In this document: positions 48,840 to 58,904 of the stretch, piece by piece | Layout of the letters: each line of letters begins with the position of its first letter | Numbering within the stretch: the stretch's first letter is position 1 | Origin: CAVVAL01 sp963740215 | Lineage (GTDB): Bacteria > Actinomycetota > Actinomycetes > Mycobacteriales > Cryptosporangiaceae | DNA: 64,000 nucleotides | Assembly (NCBI GenBank): GCA_963740215.1 | Contig: CAVUDJ010000015.1 | Location: 186,001 to 250,000, forward strand | Direction: 5' to 3' | Position numbers and translations under genes: made by a program | The notes under the pieces: model-generated | The model's database searches: none | Seen by the model: only the letters and a program-made list of their open reading frames with translations | What the model was told of the DNA's origin: nothing

Positions 48840-51443
48840 GCGCTTCGCACGGAGTGCGTCAATCGCTGTGCTGGCCTCGTCCCGCGCATCGGCCAGCTCC
48901 TTGTCGGTCTCCGCGCCGGTGAGGGCACGCATCCAGGTCGCCACGCCGCGCCATGCCGCTGCGAACGCCGCCACCGTCGGCGGATCGAGGACCGGTCCAC
49001 GCCGCTGACCGGACGGCGACACCACAACAGCCTCCAGGCCAGCGGCGCGCTCGGCGAGGTCGGCGAGTTCCCGGTCGCGCTCAGTGGCGAGACCGACCAC
49101 CAGCTCCGACAGCGCCTCGTGTCGTTCATTACCTGTCTTCTCCGACGGGAGTTCGCGTCCAGTCTTGGACCACCACCGCTTGTCGTCGACCAGGTCGTGC
49201 AGCGCGGAGTCGAACGCGGGCTGTCCGGTGGTCACGGTGAACCGGTTGGCGTGGGCGACGAGTTTCTGCCGCACCGGCCAGTGCCTGCACTCACGCGTGT
49301 ACTCGGCAACCTGCGCCCACCACTCCTTTTCGTCGGCGAAGCTGGCGATCGTGTCGCGGTCGGGCCATCGTTCCTGACGGTCCTCCCAGTAGCGAGCACG
49401 CAGTTCACCGAACCGGGCCAGCAGCATCGTCACGTGGCCGGAGATGAGCAACCGCTGGATGTTCGGCGGCGACGGCGCATCCACCGCCGGCACCGGGAAG
49501 TAGTGGGCGAGGAAGTTGTCGAAGTCGCGCCGGATCCGCAGGTGGTCGAGGTCCTGGTCGCCCCACCTCAGCCAGGGCGACCGGCTCGCGGCGAACTGGC
49601 TGTCTGTGGCCACCACCGCGCGTTCGAGATACCGGGTCGCGTGCCGGGCGAAGAGTTCCGCCACGTCCCGCGGCTTGTCCGCATCCTCCGCCGTCCGCGT
49701 GCGCCACCTCAGTAACTTCAGCCGCGTCTGCGCCGGCTGCTCGGAGCCCTCCGCGGGCAGCGACGCCAACCCGACCGCGCAGGTGCACGCCGCGTTGTAG
49801 TGCTCCTGCCACTCCAGGATCCGCCGCGGCTTGAACCGGAAAGCCCAGCCGACCAGTCGAGCCAGGCGCTCCGGTTCGGGCGCCCACTTCGACACGTCCC
49901 CTGTCCAGCCAAGACGACGCGCCACCCACTGGACGTCCTTCTGGCCCTTGAGCGACCCTACGGGCGGCGCCTCCTTGGCGGCCGTGACGAACTGGAGCGG
50001 TGCCCAGATCGGAAGGAACCGCACCGCGGTTTGGGTGATCGGCATGTTCGGCCGGCGGCGGCGGCGCGACCAGCGGTAGTCCCGCTCCAGTGCGCGCCCC
50101 TCGGTGACTGCCGCGTGCTGGAACACAAGCCGCAGGATGTGTTCGTCCTCGAGCTCCCCCTTCGGCATGGGATCGCCGGACTTCCTGTAGGTCTCCGCCA
50201 ACTCGGCGTGGTAAAGCCTGAGTAGCCGCCGGAGCCGGTTGACCACGAGTTTGCGTGCCTTCGCCCGCCGCCCCTGGGGCGACTTGTCGTCGTCCGCGGA
50301 ATCCACCGCCCGCCGCCACTGCTCGGCCAGCCGCGACCCGGCCGCGAGGGAGCAGACCATCCGGTACCGGGCCAGCAGCAACGCGTCTGGACCACTGGGG
50401 CTTCGCGCCCAGCGCGACGGCGGCCGTTCGCCCTCGGGGTTGTCGCCGAACAGCTCCCGAAGGCGGCGCCAGAGCCTGCGGTCGTACCAGGCCTCGATGG
50501 CGACGATGTCGATGTAGCCGGCGAGCGCGTCGACGTAGAGGCCCAGTTCCTCCTGGACAGCCGCCCGCTCGAACCGGATGTACGGGTTGTGCGGGTCGAG
50601 CTGGAGCGCCTGTTCGAAGTGGCCCAGCGCCTCCTCAAGGCTGCCTGCCGTGGCGAGCCGGCGGGCCTCCTGGAAGTGGAAGAACAGCGCGGGTTCGAGC
50701 TGCACCCCGCGCCACGACGTCCATGGCGGGCGCCGCGCCAGCTGCGTACGCGGCAGGATGTGCGCCGCGACGTGCGACGCCGCCTCGTCCACGACCGCTT
50801 CCCAAGTGTCGCCCCAGACGGTGTCGACCCCGCCACCGCCGGTCAGCCGGTGCGACACGTGGACCGTCAGCCCTTTCCTGCCGCCGCGGCCGTCGGTCCG
50901 GACCACGCACGAGACCCGGTACGCGTGCGTGACGGTGATCGACGCGATAGCCGCGGCCAGGATCCCCAGTGGCGTGCGGGCGGTTACCGCAGCGGTGCGC
51001 ACCTCGCTCATGAAGTCGACCGGCGCCGACTGGCCGGGCACGATCGACGGCGTCGCGAGCTGCACCGACGTGAGCGCCTCGCGGAACCGCGCTTCGATCT
51101 CGTCCACGGGTACCGAGTCCTTTGTGGCGCTGACGATGTGCGTGACCTCGACCGGCCCCGGCCGGTACGCAAGCCGGGCCAGCCGCCAGCGGCGCCAGAC
51201 CAGCAACGCGAGCACCATCGCGACGATGATGAGCACGGGCCGAAGTACCGGATCCGTGCGCACGCCGGCGCCGATCCGCCCCAGCACGTCTGCACCGGGC
51301 GCGCTCGGGACCGGGTAGACAAGGGCGACGACCAGTGCCACCAGCAACACCGTGACCAGGATCGACACCAGCATCCGCACCGCCGGCCGGGGTACGGGGA
51401 CGGGAAGTGAGCGCGATCGTCGGCTCCGGGCTGGACGCGGCAC
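48828..51443 (-). CDS. large two-TM protein of unknown function with TPR-like segment
   Basis: Two TM helices lie at about residues 24-44 and 66-84. The rest of the 871 residues is predicted cytoplasmic. Residues ~255-310 look like TPR helices (EEALGHFEQALQLDPHNPYI). The remainder is Trp/Arg-rich and helical with no recognised catalytic motif. The GTG start at 51443 gives an Arg/Pro-rich head; an ATG just before the first TM is possible. Convergent overlap with the DUF4143 ATPase suggests the pair evolved as neighbours. Confidence 0.6.
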   Translation of the reverse strand: MPRPARSRRSRSLPVPVPRPAVRMLVSILVTVLLVALVVALVYPVPSAPGADVLGRIGAGVRTDPVLRPVLIIVAMVLALLVWRRWRLARLAYRPGPVEVTHIVSATKDSVPVDEIEARFREALTSVQLATPSIVPGQSAPVDFMSEVRTAAVTARTPLGILAAAIASITVTHAYRVSCVVRTDGRGGRKGLTVHVSHRLTGGGGVDTVWGDTWEAVVDEAASHVAAHILPRTQLARRPPWTSWRGVQLEPALFFHFQEARRLATAGSLEEALGHFEQALQLDPHNPYIRFERAAVQEELGLYVDALAGYIDIVAIEAWYDRRLWRRLRELFGDNPEGERPPSRWARSPSGPDALLLARYRMVCSLAAGSRLAEQWRRAVDSADDDKSPQGRRAKARKLVVNRLRRLLRLYHAELAETYRKSGDPMPKGELEDEHILRLVFQHAAVTEGRALERDYRWSRRRRRPNMPITQTAVRFLPIWAPLQFVTAAKEAPPVGSLKGQKDVQWVARRLGWTGDVSKWAPEPERLARLVGWAFRFKPRRILEWQEHYNAACTCAVGLASLPAEGSEQPAQTRLKLLRWRTRTAEDADKPRDVAELFARHATRYLERAVVATDSQFAASRSPWLRWGDQDLDHLRIRRDFDNFLAHYFPVPAVDAPSPPNIQRLLISGHVTMLLARFGELRARYWEDRQERWPDRDTIASFADEKEWWAQVAEYTRECRHWPVRQKLVAHANRFTVTTGQPAFDSALHDLVDDKRWWSKTGRELPSEKTGNERHEALSELVVGLATERDRELADLAERAAGLEAVVVSPSGQRRGPVLDPPTVAAFAAAWRGVATWMRALTGAETDKELADARDEASTAIDALRAKRSGL

Positions 51444-51507
51444 GGAACCTGACGCTATGCCAAAAGCTCTGCGACCGGATCCCGCTTTCGTCCCGCGTGG
51501 ACCGGCC

Positions 51508-51601
51508 GGTCAGGCGGTCCAGCACCGCAAGGCCGTCCGGTCAGGCGGTCCAGCACCGCAAGGCCGTCCGGTCAGGCGGTCTCGCGCCACCGCCGGTCCA
51601 G
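51508..51601. repeat. 31-bp tandem duplication of the allantoicase 3' end
   Basis: A 31-base unit beginning GGTCAGGCGGTCCAGCACCG occurs at 51508-51538 and 51539-51569. The real gene end starting at 51570 carries the same unit interrupted by 17 bases. The copies lie downstream of the allantoicase stop on its minus strand and would not be translated. It occupies most of the gap to the unknown membrane protein. Confidence 0.85.
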
Positions 51602-52534
51602 CACCGCCCGGCCGTCCGGGGTCGGGACGCCGAACAGCCGCAGCCTCGCCATCCCGCCGTCCGGGTAGATGTCGAGGCGTGCCTCGTCGGCGGGGGGCGC
51701 GTCGATCAGGAACCGGTGCCGGGTGTCGGGTTGCAGCCGGGTCCTGGGCAGCAGCGGGAACCAGTCGCCGCCGAGCCGTCCCCGCACGGACGCCCAGCCC
51801 GGCGCGTTCCCCTTGAAGTGGGTCGTGTCCAGCTCGGCGACCTTGACCCGGCCGGCCGCCGCGAGCCGGATCTCGACCCAGTCGTTGCCGCCGCCGCGCC
51901 GCCGCACGGTTTCCCAACCCTCACCCATCGACTGAGCGTCGCCTGGAGCGAGCAGGTTCGCCGCGTTGGAGTAGAACGCGTTGCTGCATCCGGTGACGGT
52001 GGCGCCGTTCGCGAGCGCGGCGAGGTCGAACGGAAGCCCGTCGAGGAACCGCGGATCGGCCACGGGCTCGCCGTGAACGCGCAGCCTGGCGACTCCGCCG
52101 TCCGGGTGGATACACAGCCTGACATGCGTGAACCGCCGTGGCGACGACGCCTCGAACCGGTGCTGGGAGTCACCACGCAACTCCGAGCGTGGCACGAGCG
52201 GAGTCCAACCGGCCAGTTCGGAAGGCGACGGATAACCGTCCACCGTGGTCGCTTCCACCGTGCACGAGGACGGAAAGTTGCCGGTGAAGAACGCCGTGTC
52301 GACCACGACCTCGCGGATCACGCCGGGCAGGCCGAGCCGCACGATCACCCAGTCGTGGCCCTCGTCGCGGCGGCGGCGGGTCTCCCAGCCGTCGTACTCC
52401 TGGCCGCGATGCGTGAACGTGCTCGGCCGGAACGTCGGCGCCGCCGCCGCGATCAGGTTCTCCTTGGCGGCGAAGAACTCGTCGTTGGCCGCCACGACCG
52501 CGCCGCCGACCGAGCGGCAGGCCAGATCGATCAC
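51572..52534 (-). CDS. alc: allantoicase
   Basis: Allantoicase hydrolyses allantoate to ureidoglycolate and urea. The protein (320 residues) is the expected tandem of two similar jelly-roll domains, each with a ...RRRD/G..DWV(I/E)(V/I)RL signature (~60 and ~220). The start DLACRSVGGAVVAANDEFFA is typical of the family. The GTG start overlaps the allantoinase stop (GTGA). Last gene of the purine-catabolism operon. No frame shift. Confidence 0.93.
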   Translation of the reverse strand: MIDLACRSVGGAVVAANDEFFAAKENLIAAAAPTFRPSTFTHRGQEYDGWETRRRRDEGHDWVIVRLGLPGVIREVVVDTAFFTGNFPSSCTVEATTVDGYPSPSELAGWTPLVPRSELRGDSQHRFEASSPRRFTHVRLCIHPDGGVARLRVHGEPVADPRFLDGLPFDLAALANGATVTGCSNAFYSNAANLLAPGDAQSMGEGWETVRRRGGGNDWVEIRLAAAGRVKVAELDTTHFKGNAPGWASVRGRLGGDWFPLLPRTRLQPDTRHRFLIDAPPADEARLDIYPDGGMARLRLFGVPTPDGRAVLDRRWRETA

Positions 52535-53895
52535 GACGATTCCCGCACGAGCAACCGCCCGGCCGCCGGACCGTTCACACGGCGGCCCGCGAGCCACGTG
52601 CCGCGCACCACGCCGGTCAACCGCCGGCCGGCGTACGGGGTCACCGGGTGCCGGTGCTCCAGCCGGGACGGTTCCACGACGAAGTCGGCGTCCGGCGCGA
52701 AGACCGTGAAGTCGGCGTCGTAACCGGGCGCGATCCTGCCCTTGTGCGCCAGCCCTGCGAGGTCGGCGGGCGCCTCCGCCATCCAGCGGACCACGTCCGG
52801 CAGCCGGTGACCGCGCTGCCGCGCCTCGGTCCAGACGAGAGGCAGCCCGAGCTGTAGCGACGCGATCCCGCCCCAGGCGACGTCGAAGTCGCCGGCCTTC
52901 ATCCCGGGCGGGCACGGCGAGTGGTCGGAGACGACGCAGTCGAGGGTGCCCCGCGCGAGCGCCCGCCACAGCTCCTCGCGGTTCGCGGCGTCGCGGATGG
53001 GCGGGCAGCACTTGAACTCGGTGGCGCCGTCCGGCACCTCCTCGGCGGTGAGCACGAGGTAGTGCGGGCAGGTCTCGGCGGTGATCGCCACCCCTGCGGC
53101 CTTCGCGGCGGCCACCGTGGCCAGGCCGGACGCCGAGGACAGGTGCAGCACGTGGATCCGCGCTCCGGTCGCCTCGCTCAGCGCCACGAGCCGGGTGATC
53201 GCCGCGTCCTCGGCGCGCGGCGGGCGGGACGCCAGGAATCCGCCGTACCCGGGACCGGCCGGCGCGAGGAACGCCGGATCCTCGGCGTGCACCAGCAGCA
53301 CCGCACCGAGCGCGGCCAACTCGCGCGCCACCGCACCGAGATCCTGGGCGCCGAGCGGCGGGAACTCCGGCACGCCCGAGTCGACCAGGAAGCACTTGAA
53401 GCCGAACACACCGTCGTCGTGGAGCCGAGCCAACTCGTCGAGGTTGCCGGGGATCGCGCCGCCCCAGAACCCGACGTCCACCGCGCACTGCCCGGCGGCG
53501 GCCTCCCGCTTGAGCTTCAGCGCGGCCGGGTCCACCGTCGGCGGCACCGAGTTGAGCGGCATGTCGACGATCGTGGTGACACCGCCCGCCGCGGCGGCCC
53601 TCGTGGCGCTGGCGAACCCCTCCCATTCGGTACGCCCCGGCTCGTTGACGTGGACGTGCGTGTCGACGAGGCCCGGCAGCAACGCGTCGTCGCCAAGTTC
53701 GACGACGAACCCCGCCTCGACCGGCGCGTCGTACCCGAACACGTCCTCGATCACTCCATCGTGGACGCATACGGTGGCCGGACGCTCGGCACCCGCGACG
53801 ACCACCCGCCGCGACCGCAGCGCCAGGTCGGGTCTGGGCGATCTTTCTGGCGCTATAGCGCCAGAAAGATCGCCCAAACCGGAGCCGGGGCTCAC
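52531..53895 (-). CDS. allB: allantoinase
   Basis: Allantoinase opens the allantoin ring. The amidohydrolase metal motif DTHVHVNEPGRTEWEGF, the lysine region GVFGFKCFLVDSG, LLVHAEDP, ETCPHYL and the late SDHSP Asp are all present. The start is unclear: the frame is open into the preceding xanthine dehydrogenase gene with no stop, because a 42-bp palindrome occupies the junction. The first family-like residues are DLALRSRRVVVAG near 53830; GTG 53895 is one possible start. Confidence 0.9.
   Translation of the reverse strand: MSPGSGLGDLSGAIAPERSPRPDLALRSRRVVVAGAERPATVCVHDGVIEDVFGYDAPVEAGFVVELGDDALLPGLVDTHVHVNEPGRTEWEGFASATRAAAAGGVTTIVDMPLNSVPPTVDPAALKLKREAAAGQCAVDVGFWGGAIPGNLDELARLHDDGVFGFKCFLVDSGVPEFPPLGAQDLGAVARELAALGAVLLVHAEDPAFLAPAGPGYGGFLASRPPRAEDAAITRLVALSEATGARIHVLHLSSASGLATVAAAKAAGVAITAETCPHYLVLTAEEVPDGATEFKCCPPIRDAANREELWRALARGTLDCVVSDHSPCPPGMKAGDFDVAWGGIASLQLGLPLVWTEARQRGHRLPDVVRWMAEAPADLAGLAHKGRIAPGYDADFTVFAPDADFVVEPSRLEHRHPVTPYAGRRLTGVVRGTWLAGRRVNGPAAGRLLVRESS
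53835..53876. repeat. 42-bp perfect palindrome at the xdh-allB junction
   Basis: TGGGCGATCTTTCTGGCGC is followed by TATA and the exact reverse complement. It is translated as part of a junction peptide with no similarity to either enzyme. It could be a terminator/attenuator or an inserted palindromic element. Confidence 0.85.
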
Positions 53896-53904
53896 GGCGC
53901 AGTC

Positions 53905-56246
53905 CACCGTCAGGTGTTCGGGGCGTACGGGGACGCGCGTGAGCGCCAAACCGGTCGCGGCACGGATCGCCGCCACGATCGCGGGCGTCGACGACAGTGT
54001 CGGCGGCTCCCCCGCGCCGCGCAGGCCGTACGGGGCGTCCGGGTCGGCGTTCTCCAGGATCTCCAGCTTCATCGGCGGCATGTCGAGGATCGTCGGGATC
54101 AGGTAGTCGGTGAACGACGGGTTCCGCAGCTTCCCGTCCGCCACCTGGATCTCCTCCATGACCGCCAGCCCGAGCCCCTGCGCCGAGCCCCCGTGGATCT
54201 GGCCCTCCAGCGAGAGCCGGTTCATCACCTTGCCGACGTCCTGCACGGCCGCCAGCTCGACCACCTTCACCAGGCCGAGTTCATGTCGACGTCGACCACC
54301 GCGCGGTGCAGGCAGAACGCGAACTGCACGTGTGAGTTGCCCTGGCCGGTGGTCGGGTCGAGCGGGCCGGTCGGCCTGTGCCGGAACTCGCGCGTCTCCT
54401 CCACCGCCTCGTCGCCGAGCAGGTCGACCAGCGCGGCGACCACGCCCTCGGCCGCGACCACCTTCCCGCCGACGAGCGACGCGTCGACCAGCGGCCGGTC
54501 CACACGCTGAGCCGCCAGCTCCAGAACGCGTGAACGCACCGCCTCGCAGGCCACCTTCACCGCACCGCCGGTCATGTACGACTGGCGGCTCGCGGACGTC
54601 GACCCGGCCGAGCCGACGGAGGTGTCGGCGGGCGCGATCGTCACCGTCTCGATGCCGAGTTCGGTACGGACGATCTGCGCCTGCAGCGTGACCAGCCCCT
54701 GCCCGACCTCGGCCGCGGCGGTGTGCACGACTGCGACGGGCTCACCGCCGATGACCTCCAGGCGTACGCGTGCCGTGGCGAAGTCGTCGAACCCCTCCGA
54801 GAAGCAGATGTTCTTGATCCCGACGCCGAAGCCGATCCCCCGCACGACGCCTTCGCCGTGGGTGGTGTTGGCGACCCCGCCGGGCAGCGTGCGGAGGTCC
54901 GGTTCGGGTTGGAACGGCGGCGGCAACGGGAACGCCTTCAGCCGGCGTGCCATGTCGGCGAGCGGTGCCGGCGCCTCGATCACCTGGCCGGTGGGCAGGC
55001 GCGAACCCTGGTCGACGACGTTGCGGATGCGCAGTTCGAGCGGGTCCATGCCCAGCTCGGCCGCCAGCTTGTCCATCTGCGACTCGTACCCGAAGCATGC
55101 CTGGACTGCGCCGAACCCGCGCATCGCACCGCACGGCGGGTTGTTCGTGTAGACGCCGTACGCGTCGATCGCGACGTGCGGCGCCTCGTACGGCCCGACG
55201 CCCAGCGACGCGGCGTTTCCGGTGACTGCCCTGGTCGTGGACGAGTAAGCGCCGCCGTCGAGCACGATCTCGGCCTTGACGTAGACCAGCTTGCCGTCGC
55301 GGTCTGCGCCGTGCTCGTAGCGCATCACCGCCGGGTGCCGGTGCACGTGGCCGTAGAACGACTCCTCGCGGTTGTAGACCATCTTCACCGGCTTGCCCGT
55401 GCGCAGCGCGAGCAGGCAGGCGTGCACCTGCATCGACAGGTCCTCGCGGGCGCCGAACGCGCCGCCGACCCCCGCGAGCGTGAGCCGCACCTTCTCCGCC
55501 GGCAGGCCGAGGCACGGCGCGAGCTGGTCGCGGTCGACGTGCAGCCACTGGGTCGCGACGAACAGGTCGACGCCGCCGTCCTCGGCCGGCACCGCGAGTC
55601 CGGACTCGGGGCCGAGGAACGCCTGGTCCTGCATGCCGACCTCGTACTCGCCGGTGACCACGACGTCCGCCTGGGCGGTATCCGGGTCGCCCTGCCGGAT
55701 CGGCTGGTGGCGCACGATGTTCCCGCCCTCGTGCACCTTCGGCGCGTCGAGATCGAACGCCGCGCGGCGCGGGTCGGTCAGCGGCTCCTGGACGTCGTAC
55801 GTGACCAGGATCTTGTCGAGGGCACGCCGTGCGGTCTCAGGGTGGTCGGCAGCGACGATCGCGACCGGCTCGCCCTCGTAACGCACCTGGTCGATGGCGA
55901 GCACAGGCTGGTCGGCGTCGTCGAGGCCGTAGAACTTGGCGCCGGGTATGTCGTCGTGGGTGAGCACCGCGTACACACCCGGCTGCTTGACCGCCTCGGT
56001 GAGGTCGATGCCGAGGATCCGGGCGCGCGGGTGCGGGCTCCGCAGCGTGTCGCCCCAGAGCATGTCGTCCATCCACAGGTCGGACGAGTACGCGAACTCG
56101 CCCTTCACCTTCAGCGTGCCGTCCGGCCGGCGCGGGCTCTCGCCGATGCCACCGGCCACTCCGGACGTGAGCCCCGCCAGCGGTTGCTTCTTGGCGCCAG
56201 TGCCGTGGCCGCTGGCGTTCGTAGGCCCGAGGCCGTTGGCGGTCAT
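53905..56246 (-). CDS. xanthine dehydrogenase molybdenum-binding subunit (one frameshift)
   Basis: This is the molybdopterin subunit that oxidises hypoxanthine/xanthine to urate. Typical blocks include GESPRRPDGTLKVKGEFAYS at the N-terminus, GGAFGARED, CGAMRGFG and AEVGQGL. A one-base deletion near 54283 breaks the frame in VVDVDM-ELGLVKVVELA; after it the C-terminal ~125 residues continue to ~53905. The ATG at 56246 overlaps the deaminase stop. About 780 residues, normal length. Confidence 0.9.
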
Positions 56247-57578
56247 GGCACGAGCCTCCGGTGGGTCGTGGCGGCGTTCCGCGCCAACGTCTCGATGTCT
56301 GCGGTGCGCAGCTCGCCGTCCGACACGACAACCTTGCCGCCGACGGTGAGCAGGGCCAGCGGAGCGGGCGGGCCGAGGACGAGCGCGGCCACCGGATCGG
56401 TGATGTCCGCGTGGCCGATCCCGTCGAGCCGCCACAGCGCGAGGTCGGCGAGCTTGCCGGTCTCGATCGTGCCCAGCTCCTCGTCGCGCCCCAGGCACCG
56501 GGCGCCGCCGATCGTGGCCAACTCCAGCGACTGTCGTGCGGTGAACGCTGCCGGACCCTCACTGAGCCGGGCCAGGTAGAGCGCCTGCCGCAGCTCCTCG
56601 ACCAGCATCCCGGACTCGTTCGACGCCGGGCCGTCCACGCCGAGCCCGACCGGCGCGCCGGCCCCGACCAGGGCGCGCACCGGCGCGATCCCGGCGCCGA
56701 GCCGCGCGTTCGAGCTGGGGCAGTGCGCCACGCCGGTGCCGGTGACGCCGAACCGCTTCACCGCGTCGTCCGAGAGGTGCACGCCGTGTGCGAGCCAGAC
56801 GTCGCTGCCGAGCCAACCCAGCTCGTCCAGGTACTCCGCCGGCGTGCTGCCGTGGACGTCGCGACAGAACTCCTCCTCGTCCAAGGTCTCGGCGAGGTGG
56901 GTGTGCAGCCGGACCTGCTTCTCCCTCGCCAGCTCGGCGGTGGCCGTCATGAGCTCCGACGACACAGAGAACGGCGAGCACGGCGCGACGGCGACGCGCA
57001 CCATCGCGTTCGGTGCCGGGTCGTGGTACGCGTCGATCGCGCCGGAGGTGGCGGCCAGGATCGTGTCCAGATCCTCGACGACCTCGTCCGGCGGGAGGCC
57101 ACCGTCGGCGCGGCCACGGTCCATCGAGCCGCGGCACGGGTGGAACCGGACACCGAGGTCACGCGCCGCCGCGATCTCCACCCCGAGCAGATCACCGGCG
57201 CCGCGCGGGAACACGTAGTGGTGGTCGGTGCTGGTCGTGCAGCCGGAGAGTGCGAGCCAGCCCAGGCCGGCGCGCGCTGCGGTGTCCACCGCCTCGGCGT
57301 CGATCCGCGCCCACGTCGGGTACAGCTCTACCAGCCACTCGAACAGGGTCGCGTCCTGCGCGAGGCCGCGGGTGACCCACTGGTACAGGTGGTGGTGCGC
57401 GTTGACCAGCCCGGGCGTGAGCAGGCAACCGTTCCCCGTCCACTGTGGAAGCGCCGGGAATGCGCGGCGCCGGGCCGGGGCCGACCGCGGTGATGTACTC
57501 CCCGTCGACCACGACGTGCCCGCTCGCGTACTCGGCGCCGGCCACCGTGGCGATCGCGCAGCCCTCGATGACGAGCAT
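56243..57578 (-). CDS. 8-oxoguanine deaminase-like amidohydrolase (one frameshift)
   Basis: An amidohydrolase of the 8-oxoguanine/guanine deaminase and TrzN group. Metal ligands are seen in NAHHHLYQW, HTHLAET, AHGVHL and GVDGPASNE. An extra G in a G-run near 57437 shifts the frame just before NGCLLTPGLVNAHHH. Placed between the Fe-S and Mo subunits of xanthine dehydrogenase, it probably feeds deaminated purines into the pathway. About 445 residues. Confidence 0.88.
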
Positions 57579-58045
57579 CACGAGGCCTTCCGCGATGCCG
57601 CGAGCCGTACCGCGTCGAGGATCTTCTCGTACCCCGTGCAGCGGCACAGGTTGCCGGCGAGCGCTTCGCGGATCTCCGGATCGGACGGCTGCGGGCTGCG
57701 CGCCAGCAGGTCGTGGACGGTGACCACCAGGCCCGGCGTACAGAATCCGCATTGGACCGCACCGGCGTCGACGAACGCCTCCTGCACCGGATCCAGCTTC
57801 TCGTGCCCGGCCAGGCCCTCGACCGTCACCACCTCACGATCGTGCGCCTGACCAGCCGCGACGAGGCACGCACACACCGGCAGGCCGTCCAGGTAGACCG
57901 TGCACGACCCGCACTCGCCCTGCTCGCAGGCGTTCTTCGCGCCGGGCAGCCCGAGCCGCTCGCGCAACAGGTAGAGCAGGCTCTCGCCCTCCCACACGTC
58001 GTCGGCGTGGCGCTGCTCGGAGTTGACCGTGACCGTGACGCGCAT
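57578..58045 (-). CDS. xanthine dehydrogenase [2Fe-2S] subunit
   Basis: The 155-residue subunit has both iron-sulfur clusters: CEQGECGSC with a later Cys for the plant-ferredoxin-type cluster, and CGFCTPG with CRCTGY for the helical one. It transfers electrons from molybdopterin to FAD. The ATG at 58045 has GGAG upstream. The stop overlaps the deaminase ATG (TGATG). Confidence 0.95.
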   Translation of the reverse strand: MRVTVTVNSEQRHADDVWEGESLLYLLRERLGLPGAKNACEQGECGSCTVYLDGLPVCACLVAAGQAHDREVVTVEGLAGHEKLDPVQEAFVDAGAVQCGFCTPGLVVTVHDLLARSPQPSDPEIREALAGNLCRCTGYEKILDAVRLAASRKAS

Positions 58046-58047
58046 CG

Positions 58048-58902
58048 CTACTCCCGCAGGTACTGCGCCCACGCCCAGCTGAGCGTGCGGCGGGCCATGA
58101 CGTCGAGGGCGTGGCGGCGGTAGTCCGCGCTCCCCCGTACGTCGTCGATGGGGCTTGCCGCGGCGGCCACGAGCTGGCCGAACCGCTCCGCCGTCGCGGC
58201 GTTCAAGGCTCGGCCGGACACCCACGGCAGCTCGGCCGAGAGCAGCTCCTCGGCCTCCGGCACGCGCAGCGGGGTCGGCGCGGCGGAGCCGATGCCGGTG
58301 CCTGCGCTCTGCCGCACACGATCGAGCGCGAGCGCGAACGAGCAGACCGCGATCACCATCGCGTTGCGCGTCCCGATCTTCGCGAACTGCTGCGGCCCCC
58401 GCGCCGGCTCGATCAGCACCGCGCGGATCAGCTCGTCCGGCGCCAGCGCGTTTCGCTTCACCCCGACGAAGAAGTCCCGCGCCGGGATCGTCCGCAGCCC
58501 GCGCACCGACTCGACCTCCACGAGCGCGTCGGACGCCAGCAACGGCGGGTGCGCGTCACCGGCCGGAGAGGCTGCGCCGAGGTTGCCGGCGATCGTGCCC
58601 CGGTTACGGATCTGCGGCGACCCGACCGTCCGCGACGCCATCGCCAGCCCCGGCAACGCCCAGCCCAGATGCTCGATCACCTGCGCGTACGTGACGAGTG
58701 CACCGAGGCGGACCATGCCGTTCTCGGATCCCCATTCGGTCAGGTCGCGCACGCGGGTCAGATCCAGCAACGCTTCCGGCCGCCGCTGGTCGAAGTTCAG
58801 CTCGACCATCACGTCGGTACCGCCGGCCACGGGTACCGCGTCCGGGTGCGCCGCCTTCGCAGCGAGCGCCTCGGGCCAGGTTCCAGGACGGAGGAACTCC
58901 AT
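58048..58902 (-). CDS. xanthine dehydrogenase FAD-binding subunit
   Basis: FAD-binding features are VAGGTDVMVEL near residue 26 and the TIAGNLGAASPAGDA loop (~105-120), followed by the CO-dehydrogenase flavoprotein C-terminal domain. 284 residues. It starts two bases before the stop of the uricase gene region and lies two bases upstream of the Fe-S gene, so the three subunits are co-expressed. Confidence 0.93.
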   Translation of the reverse strand: MEFLRPGTWPEALAAKAAHPDAVPVAGGTDVMVELNFDQRRPEALLDLTRVRDLTEWGSENGMVRLGALVTYAQVIEHLGWALPGLAMASRTVGSPQIRNRGTIAGNLGAASPAGDAHPPLLASDALVEVESVRGLRTIPARDFFVGVKRNALAPDELIRAVLIEPARGPQQFAKIGTRNAMVIAVCSFALALDRVRQSAGTGIGSAAPTPLRVPEAEELLSAELPWVSGRALNAATAERFGQLVAAAASPIDDVRGSADYRRHALDVMARRTLSWAWAQYLRE

Positions 58903-58904
58903 GG

